Shown here piece by piece: positions 1 through 4,037 of a stretch of DNA of 5,529 nucleotides. The notes under the pieces are model-generated. The model ran no database searches. It worked only from the letters and a program-made list of their open reading frames with translations, and had not been told where the DNA came from. The position numbers and the translations under genes are program-made. The first letter of the stretch is position 1. Each line of letters opens with the position of its first letter. The stretch is from Oscillospiraceae bacterium (lineage in GTDB: Bacteria; Bacillota; Clostridia; Oscillospirales; Oscillospiraceae). The stretch is taken from positions 1 through 5,529 of the forward strand of contig JAFYCQ010000265.1 of NCBI GenBank assembly GCA_017539635.1, given 5' to 3'.

Positions 1-528
1 CTCCTGTCTTCCGGCTCGGCGGCCTTCCGCACCCTGGAGCACACCATGGCGGATATACACGGCACTCTGCCCGACCCCGGCGCCCGCAGGATATTTCTCA
101 GCTTTTTGTGGTCGGTGCTGTTTTTGGCGGGCATTTATATCTCCTGTGCCATAATGATCCTGGGCGGACGGATAACCGCCGTTCTGGCTGCCGATTTAGG
201 TTCGCCGATCTTGGGCAAGATCTGGCTTATCATACGTTTCCCCATACTTTTCGTGGTGCTGTATTTCATAATCCTTGGCACCTATGTCGTCACGAATCCA
301 AAGTCCGCCCGCGGAACGGGGAAGGGTACGGGGGCCTTCTGCGCCGCAGTTGCGCTGGTCATCGTCAGCGCTCTGTTCGCATGGGGGATAGACCGCTCCT
401 CCCGGTATGACGTGGTTTACGGCTCCATCGCCTCGGTGATCATACTGATGATCTGGTTTTATATCTGCTCCCTCATCCTGATTACCGGCAGCGCCCTGAA
501 CGCGGTTATAGCGAAAAGAATAAAGTAG
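1..528 (+). CDS. YihY/BrkB-family inner-membrane protein, C-terminal part (5' end outside window)
   Basis: The frame is open from base 1 and ends at TAG 526-528, so about 175 C-terminal codons of a protein usually near 280 residues are present. An ATG at 46 lies in frame, but family-like sequence continues upstream of it, so it is probably internal. Four hydrophobic segments are visible, beginning IFLSFLWSVLFLAGIY, IWLIIRFPILFVVLYF, FCAAVALVIVSALFAW and VVYGSIASVIILMIWFYICS. The last, followed by LILITGSALNAVI, is the signature end of the YihY/BrkB (formerly 'ribonuclease BN') family. The usual acidic residue in the closing GAExNA motif appears to be Ala here. These are polytopic membrane proteins of uncertain function; the old RNase BN assignment is considered wrong. 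No terminator is seen after the stop, and the next promoter begins at the following base, so it is transcriptionally separate from folT apart from read-through. Confidence 0.85.
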   Translation, partial: LLSSGSAAFRTLEHTMADIHGTLPDPGARRIFLSFLWSVLFLAGIYISCAIMILGGRITAVLAADLGSPILGKIWLIIRFPILFVVLYFIILGTYVVTNPKSARGTGKGTGAFCAAVALVIVSALFAWGIDRSSRYDVVYGSIASVIILMIWFYICSLILITGSALNAVIAKRIK

Positions 529-557
529 TTGCACTTTAAATAGCGGGATGTTATAAT
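529..557 (+). promoter_or_regulatory. Sigma-A type promoter for the folT-folC operon
   Basis: A -35 box TTGCAC (529-534; the first three bases match consensus) is followed after exactly 17 bases by a perfect -10 TATAAT (552-557). A TG one base before the -10 (549-550) makes it an extended -10, which would offset the weak -35. The predicted transcription start is near 563-565, some ten bases before the first stem of the riboswitch, as expected for a riboswitch leader. The -35 begins on the base after the stop codon of the upstream membrane protein gene. Confidence 0.75.
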
Positions 558-572
558 TTAATCATAATGAAT

Positions 573-698
573 GGCAGAGTAGGCTCTGGCGCGCCAAGTG
601 TCACGGGATGGGATGTTGCCCGTGAACGAAGGAACAAAGTGAAAGGTCATATCGTCTTTTACTTCGGGTTCCGCGGTGCCATTGCCGCGTCCGCTGCC
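573..698 (+). ncRNA. THF-I (tetrahydrofolate) riboswitch aptamer, folT leader
   Basis: The leader matches the class-I THF riboswitch both in conserved sequence and in fold. P1 is GGCAG 573-577 with CTGCC 694-698. P2 is GGC 582-584 and TGGC 587-590 with GCCA 678-681 and GCC 684-686. P3 is TCACGGG 601-607 with CCCGTGA 619-625. The conserved AGAGTAG, GCGCGCCAAGTG, ATGGGATGT loop, ACGAA and GCGGTGCCATTG segments are in the expected order. The L3 loop GGATG (611-615) can pair with CGTCC (688-692), the known pseudoknot that forms one ligand site, with one G-U wobble. P4 is unusually long: GGAAC 631-635/GTTCC 668-672 plus a 9-bp extension 637-645/656-664. THF-I riboswitches are known upstream of folate transport and synthesis genes in Firmicutes, which fits folT-folC downstream. 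Ligand and switching are inferred from homology. Confidence 0.93.
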
Positions 699-710
699 GC
701 ATACCGGAGA

Positions 711-748
711 GTCCTCCTTTATGTGGCATTGCTGACAGAAAGGGGGAT
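711..748 (+). promoter_or_regulatory. Probable riboswitch expression platform: Shine-Dalgarno-sequestering hairpin
   Basis: The pyrimidine run TCCTCCTTT (712-720) pairs over nine positions with AAAGGGGGA (739-747), plus a closing G-U pair 711/748; only one internal pair is a wobble. This buries the GGGGG ribosome-binding site (742-746) of folT. A small competing hairpin, GGAG 706-709 with CTCC 714-717, would take up part of the anti-SD strand and free the site. This is the layout of a translational switch. Which state ligand stabilises is not visible in sequence; THF riboswitches are generally described as OFF switches. There is no U-tract, so transcription termination is unlikely. Confidence 0.65.
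742..746 (+). promoter_or_regulatory. Ribosome-binding site that fixes the TTG start of folT
   Basis: GGGGG within AAAGGGGGA sits eight bases before TTG 755. It is the only good Shine-Dalgarno sequence near the gene start, and it is also the strand captured by the sequestering hairpin 711-748. Confidence 0.7.
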
Positions 749-754
749 TTTGCC

Positions 755-1279
755 TTGAAAAGACGTATGACAACCAGGCTGCTGGTGCTTTCGGCGCTGT
801 TGGCAGCCATGAGCATCGTGCTGTCGCGCTTCTGCGTTATCTGGATAACGCCCTCGGTGCGGATTAGCTTCGGGAACATTCCCATAATGCTGGCGGGGCT
901 CCTTTTCGGGCCTGTTCCGGGCGCGCTGGTGGGCGCGGTTGCCGACATCGTGGGAGCTGCGGCCCTTTCGCCCTACGGCTGGTATCCGCCCCTCACCGTG
1001 GGGCCGGTGCTCATAGGGCTTTTGTCCGGATTTTTCAGAAAACCCGTCCGCCAGGAGCCCAAATACTTAAAGACGGCGGCCATGACCCTGGGCGTGAACG
1101 CCGTGGCATCCATGGCTTATACTTCGATAATCCTCAGCGGCTATAACGGAACGCCCCTGGGGGCGCTTCTGATCGTGCGGGTGCCGCTGTATATCGGGAT
1201 CTCGCTGGTGGAGGCGCTGGTGCTGACGCTTTTGCTGCGCTCGCCTGTGAAGAAATACGGGGAGGAGCTGGAAAGATGA
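755..1279 (+). CDS. folT: Folate ECF transporter S component FolT
   Basis: This is the 174-residue substrate-binding S component of an energy-coupling factor importer, an integral membrane protein that works with EcfA/EcfA'/EcfT, which are not in this window. The sequence is strongly hydrophobic with about six predicted helices. The N-terminal helix LLVLSALLAAMSIVLSRF is followed by the family hallmark RISFGNIPIMLAGLLFGP (residues 36-53), then a GALVGAVADIVGA helix (56-68) and a YGWYPPLTVGPVLIGLLSGFF stretch (74-94), the pattern of the folate-family ECF S components. TTG at 755 is chosen as start: GGGGG at 742-746 lies eight bases upstream, whereas the first ATG (767) is too far from it. The gene follows a THF riboswitch and overlaps folC by ATGA, which independently supports folate as substrate. 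The rare TTG start plus a sequesterable SD suggests tight translational control. Confidence 0.93.
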   Translation: MKRRMTTRLLVLSALLAAMSIVLSRFCVIWITPSVRISFGNIPIMLAGLLFGPVPGALVGAVADIVGAAALSPYGWYPPLTVGPVLIGLLSGFFRKPVRQEPKYLKTAAMTLGVNAVASMAYTSIILSGYNGTPLGALLIVRVPLYIGISLVEALVLTLLLRSPVKKYGEELER

Positions 1280-2571
1280 ATTACGAAGAATGTCTCGCAT
1301 ATATACACAGCGTGAAATGGCGGGGCTCCAAGCCGGGGCTCTCCCGGACGCGGGAGCTGCTCAAAAGACTGGGAAACCCTGAAAAAAAGCTGAAATTCGT
1401 ACATATTGCCGGCACAAACGGCAAGGGCTCGGCCGCGGCGTCGATAGCGGCGATCCTCCGGGCCTCCGGATATAAAACGGGGCTTTATACCTCGCCCTAC
1501 GTCCTGCGATTCAATGAGCGTATGCAGATAGACGGGGAGCAGATTCCCGACGACGAGCTTTGCGCCCTTACGGAGAAGATACGCCCCTTCGCCGACTCCA
1601 TGGAGGACGTGCCCACGGAGTTTGAGATGATAACCGCCATCGGCATGGAGTTTTTCGCTGCCCACAGCTGCGACATCGTGGTTTTGGAGGTGGGCTTGGG
1701 GGGAGAGCTGGACTCCACCAACGTCATAGACACCCCCGAGGCCGCCGTTATCATGACCATAGGCCTCGACCACACCAGAGAGCTGGGGAGCACCATTCCC
1801 GAAATAGCCGCCGCCAAGGCCGGGATTATAAAGCCCGGCGGCGACGTTATAATCTACGGCGGCAAAAACGGGGAGGAAGAGGTCTTTGAAAGAGTCTGCC
1901 GTGAGAAAAACGCCCGGCTCCGTAAAACCGACTTTTCAAAGCTGAATATCAAATCCCTCTCCCTTAAGGGGGCTGAATTTGATTTCGGCGATATAAAGGA
2001 TATTTTTCTCCCCATGGCGGGGACATATCAGCCCTATAACGCAGCCGTTGCCATAACAGCCGCCGAGGTGCTGGCAGACAAGGGCTGGAGCATAACCGGC
2101 GAGAGCATAAAAAAAGGCCTTGCCTCCATGTACTGGCCCGGGAGATTTGAGGTCCTGGCCGAGGCCCCGACCTTTATAATCGACGGCGCCCACAACCCCA
2201 ACGGGGCAGAGGCGGCAGCAAAAAGCCTCCGGGAATATTTCCCGGAGGGCGGAATAGTATTTCTGATGGGCGTCATGGCGGACAAGGATCTTTCCGGAAT
2301 GCTGCCCTATTACGGGCCGCTGGCTAAGAGGTTTATCGCCGTCACGGCTCCCAACCCCAGAGCCATGAAGGCGGAGGAGCTGGCGGAAAGGCTCGCGGCG
2401 ACCGGTGTTCCTGCGGAAGCCGGGGACACCATAGAAGAGGGCGTAAAAGCAGCCGTTAAGGCCGCGGGGGAAAAGGGCGTGGTCTGCGCTCTCGGTACGC
2501 TGTATTTCTCCGCAGACGTGAGAGAAAGCGTAGGAAACTGCGTCAAAAACGGGCTGTTGGCTCCGTCTTAA
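1276..2571 (+). CDS. folC: Bifunctional folylpolyglutamate synthase / dihydrofolate synthase FolC
   Basis: FolC is a cytoplasmic ATP-dependent Mur-ligase-family enzyme that adds glutamate to folates (and, in many bacteria, to dihydropteroate), trapping them in the cell. The 431 residues match the usual length. Visible motifs: PGLSRTRELLKRLGNP (20-35), the P-loop HIAGTNGKGS (43-52), SPYVLRFNERM (73-83), VVLEVGLGGELDSTNV (135-150), IGLDH (162-166), the KAGIIKPG loop (181-188; K181 aligns with the lysine carbamylated in characterised members), AGTYQPYNAAVA (248-259) and the linker to the C-terminal domain, WPGRFEV (287-293), followed by IIDGAHNPNGA (301-311). GVMADKD, APNPRAM and GTLYFSADVR close the domain. 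ATG 1276 overlaps the folT stop as ATGA, so translation is probably coupled and both genes fall under the THF riboswitch. The GGELD motif carries Glu where many homologues have Arg. No folP or folK is next to it, so salvage of imported folate is the simpler reading. Confidence 0.96.
   Translation: MNYEECLAYIHSVKWRGSKPGLSRTRELLKRLGNPEKKLKFVHIAGTNGKGSAAASIAAILRASGYKTGLYTSPYVLRFNERMQIDGEQIPDDELCALTEKIRPFADSMEDVPTEFEMITAIGMEFFAAHSCDIVVLEVGLGGELDSTNVIDTPEAAVIMTIGLDHTRELGSTIPEIAAAKAGIIKPGGDVIIYGGKNGEEEVFERVCREKNARLRKTDFSKLNIKSLSLKGAEFDFGDIKDIFLPMAGTYQPYNAAVAITAAEVLADKGWSITGESIKKGLASMYWPGRFEVLAEAPTFIIDGAHNPNGAEAAAKSLREYFPEGGIVFLMGVMADKDLSGMLPYYGPLAKRFIAVTAPNPRAMKAEELAERLAATGVPAEAGDTIEEGVKAAVKAAGEKGVVCALGTLYFSADVRESVGNCVKNGLLAPS
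2226..2248. repeat. 23-base perfect palindrome (10-bp arms, 3-base centre) inside folC
   Basis: CCTCCGGGAA (2226-2235) and TTCCCGGAGG (2239-2248) are perfect reverse complements around TAT. The segment encodes SLREYFPEGG of FolC. The mRNA could form a stable tight hairpin, but no U-tract follows. Seen in sequence; no function assigned. Confidence 0.6.
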
Positions 2572-3311
2572 TTATTTTCCGATACTATCCGGGACAGAGC
2601 GGCGCATTTGCCGTCTGGGTGGAATATACCCAGCTCTGTCCCGGTTTCCGTTTGTCTGCGGAAAACGGAGAGGGTCTCTCCCTCAAAGCAGGGGGATCGG
2701 AAGCTGATTTCCATTTCCTTTATGTTCAGAGCCTTGAGCTCCTTTGTGGAATACTCGCCTAAAAAGACCTTGGGATAGACGCCGTCGTTCATGTGGCCGC
2801 CGAAGTCTATATCCGTGGAGCGGACGGTATAGGGCGCAAGCTCAGTACCGTCGGAGAAGTCCATGTCTATCTGCGAAAAGCCGGGAGGGCCGACCTTTTT
2901 CGCGGGAGCTATGGAGGCGTCGTAGAGCTCGGAAAGGTCGTAGAGCTTTCCGGTCTTTATGTCCAGCACGGCCCACTCGGTTTTGCCCTCGATGAGCGTC
3001 TCTTCGCCTTTCGTGAGGGTGTAGTAGCGGATGCACTTGTAGGTACCAGGCTTTGCAGGCCAGGTGGAGGCGGTGACGTTCTCCATCATATAGGGGCGGC
3101 GGTAAAAGACAAACCTCGTCCTCACCGTGAGCCAGAAGAGCCCGCGGGCAGTCATGGCGCTGCCTCCGATGCCCAATTCTTCCGCATGACCCGAGGCGAC
3201 GTCCATGAAAAGGGAAAAGGTATAGGCCGGGTCGAGCCTGACATTTGCGTCGCACATGCTGGGCAGCACGGCCATATCTACAGAGAATTTTCCGGCAGGT
3301 ACTCCTGACAT
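2568..3311 (-). CDS. Acyl-ACP thioesterase (double hot-dog, FatA/FatB-like bacterial type)
   Basis: The product (247 residues from ATG 3311) is a cytoplasmic hydrolase predicted to release fatty acids from acyl carrier protein. Counting from an upstream GTG at 3320, the first hot-dog half spans about residues 15-130 (DPAYTFSLFMDVASGHAEELG, then GLFWLTVRTRFVFYRRP), and the second about 160-245 (RSTDIDFGGHMNDGVYP, then EISFRSPCFEGETL). This is the family architecture and normal bacterial length. ATG 3311 is preferred because GGGAG (3320-3324) lies eight bases before it; GTG 3320 and ATG 3317 overlap or crowd that site. His176 of the HMN motif and Cys211 are present, but the Asn two residues before the His in the usual NxH motif is Gly174, so activity or chain length cannot be assumed. 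It is transcribed against folC, sharing the TTAA stop, and divergently from trmL. Confidence 0.88.
   Translation of the reverse strand: MSGVPAGKFSVDMAVLPSMCDANVRLDPAYTFSLFMDVASGHAEELGIGGSAMTARGLFWLTVRTRFVFYRRPYMMENVTASTWPAKPGTYKCIRYYTLTKGEETLIEGKTEWAVLDIKTGKLYDLSELYDASIAPAKKVGPPGFSQIDMDFSDGTELAPYTVRSTDIDFGGHMNDGVYPKVFLGEYSTKELKALNIKEMEISFRSPCFEGETLSVFRRQTETGTELGIFHPDGKCAALSRIVSENN
2589..2644 (+). terminator. Large inverted repeat after folC, probable terminator inside the thioesterase gene
   Basis: CCGGGACAGAGC (2589-2600) and GCTCTGTCCCGG (2633-2644) form a perfect 12-bp stem. The enclosed bases can form two smaller hairpins, GGC 2601-2603/GCC 2610-2612 and TGGGT 2616-2620/ACCCA 2628-2632, giving a three-way-junction shape. 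It starts 17 bases past the folC stop and is followed on the plus strand by TTTCCGTTT, an imperfect U-tract. Because folC and the thioesterase gene overlap, a folC terminator can only lie within the opposing frame, as here. On the minus strand no U-run follows, so it would be a one-way terminator. The stem is seen directly; its role is inferred. Confidence 0.5.
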
Positions 3312-3319
3312 TGTCATCA

Positions 3320-3324
3320 CTCCC
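3320..3324 (-). promoter_or_regulatory. Ribosome-binding site deciding the thioesterase start
   Basis: GGGAG on the minus strand is separated by eight bases from ATG 3311. The GTG at 3320 overlaps it and the ATG at 3317 is only two bases away, so 3311 is the best start. Confidence 0.6.
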
Positions 3325-3340
3325 GTTATTTTTCATGATA

Positions 3341-3369
3341 ATTATAAAACAAGAGGCTTCAAAGTTCAA
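3341..3369 (-). promoter_or_regulatory. Sigma-A type promoter for the thioesterase gene
   Basis: Read on the minus strand, TTGAAC (3369-3364, four of six consensus bases) is followed after 17 bases by a perfect TATAAT (3346-3341). The expected transcription start near 3334 leaves a leader of only about 20 bases before ATG 3311, just enough for the GGGAG ribosome-binding site. Confidence 0.75.
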
Positions 3370-3406
3370 TATTTTTATAAAAAACCGGGCTAATGAGCAA
3401 AATGTA

Positions 3407-3435
3407 TTGAAAAATGTTTCTGATAGTAATACAAT
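3407..3435 (+). promoter_or_regulatory. Sigma-A type promoter for trmL
   Basis: TTGAAA (3407-3412, five of six consensus bases) and TACAAT (3430-3435, five of six) are separated by exactly 17 bases. Transcription should start near 3442. It is back to back with the thioesterase promoter; the two -35 boxes lie about 37 bases apart, so one regulator bound between them could affect both. Confidence 0.75.
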
Positions 3436-3450
3436 AATAAATTGAAAATG

Positions 3451-3471
3451 AGCGGATAGCGGAAAGCGGGA
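3451..3471 (+). repeat. Three tandem 7-base repeats in the trmL leader
   Basis: AGCGGAT, AGCGGAA and AGCGGGA follow one another without gaps between the predicted transcription start and the trmL start. They are purine-rich and contain GCGGA or GCGGGA cores that resemble weak Shine-Dalgarno sites. Function is unknown; it could be ribosome standby, protein binding or chance. Confidence 0.5.
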
Positions 3472-3490
3472 ATGACGTCTGGTTAATCTT

Positions 3491-3958
3491 GTGCTTGTGG
3501 AACCTGAGATACCCATGAATACCGGCAACGTAGCCCGCACCTGCGCCGCCACGAAAAGCCGCCTGCACCTAATAAAGCCCCTGGGCTTTGACATTTCCGA
3601 CAGGGCGGTTAAAAGGGCGGGGCTGGATTACTGGCCCATGGTTGACCTTACGGTGTACGAAAACCTCGACGAGTTTTTTTATAAAAACGGAGACGAAAAC
3701 ATCTGGCTTGCCACCACTAAGGCGCCTCAGCCCTATACAGAGGCTGTTTTTACCGACGGCTGTTATATCCTTTTGGGCAAGGAGACCGCCGGCCTGCCGA
3801 AGCCTCTCCGGGAAAAATACCGGGAAAGGTGCATCCGCCTGCCCATGCGTCCGGACGCCAGGAGCCTGAACATGGCGAACTCAGCGGCCATACTCTGCTA
3901 TGAGGCGCTGCGCCAGCAGGGCTTTCCGGGGCTCTCCGGCGTGGGTGAAATGTTCTGA
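3491..3958 (+). CDS. trmL: tRNA (cytidine(34)-2'-O)-methyltransferase TrmL (SPOUT family)
   Basis: TrmL uses S-adenosylmethionine to 2'-O-methylate the wobble base of tRNA-Leu isoacceptors and acts as a knotted SPOUT dimer. From GTG 3491 there are 155 residues, close to the usual length. Visible motifs: VEPEIPMNTGNVARTCAA (3-20), the LHLIKPLGFDISD segment (25-37) with KRAGLDYW (41-48), YILLGKETAGLP (92-103) and IRLPMRPDARSLNMANSAA (115-133), which form the cofactor-binding trefoil knot. The start is uncertain: family members usually begin a few residues earlier with xxNIVLVEPEIP, and here CTG 3479 would give exactly LVNLVLVEPEIP, with GCGGG eight bases upstream; TGA 3473-3475 blocks anything further. 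GTG 3491 is given as the first conventional start. A short ATG frame (3472-3486) overlaps. The gene has its own promoter and precedes pgk by 79 bases. Confidence 0.93.
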   Translation: MLVEPEIPMNTGNVARTCAATKSRLHLIKPLGFDISDRAVKRAGLDYWPMVDLTVYENLDEFFYKNGDENIWLATTKAPQPYTEAVFTDGCYILLGKETAGLPKPLREKYRERCIRLPMRPDARSLNMANSAAILCYEALRQQGFPGLSGVGEMF

Positions 3959-3974
3959 CCTGTCAGTTGACCTT

Positions 3975-3992
3975 CGGAGCGGGATCGCTCCG
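3975..3992. other. Perfect 18-base dyad between trmL and pgk (operator or weak terminator)
   Basis: CGGAGCG and CGCTCCG form a 7-bp perfect stem around GGAT, starting 16 bases after the trmL stop. What follows (TTCATCATAAATTATT) is AT-rich but lacks a run of T, so it is at best a weak intrinsic terminator for trmL. Its position 45 bases before pgk also fits an operator or mRNA leader element. No convincing -35/-10 pair for pgk was found here, so pgk may be co-transcribed with trmL or use a weak promoter. Confidence 0.5.
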
Positions 3993-4022
3993 TTCATCAT
4001 AAATTATTATGGAACGCCATAA

Positions 4023-4030
4023 AGGAAGGG
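4023..4030 (+). promoter_or_regulatory. Strong ribosome-binding site of pgk
   Basis: AGGAAGGG ends seven bases before ATG 4038, the strongest Shine-Dalgarno sequence in the window, in keeping with an abundant glycolytic enzyme. Confidence 0.75.
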
Positions 4031-4037
4031 AATCATT

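Noticed and set aside
207..222. GATCTTG-GG-CAAGATC palindrome in the membrane protein gene
   Set aside because: It has short 7-bp arms within coding sequence and a two-base centre too tight for an RNA hairpin; likely chance.
567..758. 63-codon plus-strand open frame upstream of folT
   Set aside because: It lies entirely over the THF riboswitch and its expression platform, has no ribosome-binding site, and the encoded sequence resembles no family.
1141..1773. 210-codon minus-strand frame opposite folT and folC
   Set aside because: It is antisense to strongly conserved motifs of both genes and has no recognisable domain.
2916..2945. Direct repeat GTCGTAGAGCT twice in the thioesterase gene
   Set aside because: It encodes the similar peptide pieces YDLSEL and YDAS; a short local coding repeat with nothing to suggest a mobile or regulatory role.
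3380..3400. GC island followed on the minus strand by a T run, resembling a terminator
   Set aside because: No stable stem can be formed before the T run, and the site lies between two divergent promoters where no transcript needs to end.
2842..3594. 250-codon minus-strand frame overlapping the thioesterase and trmL starts
   Set aside because: It overlaps two recognised genes and the divergent promoter spacer; the translation is Arg/His-rich without any family likeness.
3967..3972. TTGACC as a -35 box for pgk
   Set aside because: No acceptable -10 lies 16-18 bases downstream; the spacer end falls on CCGTTC within and after the dyad.
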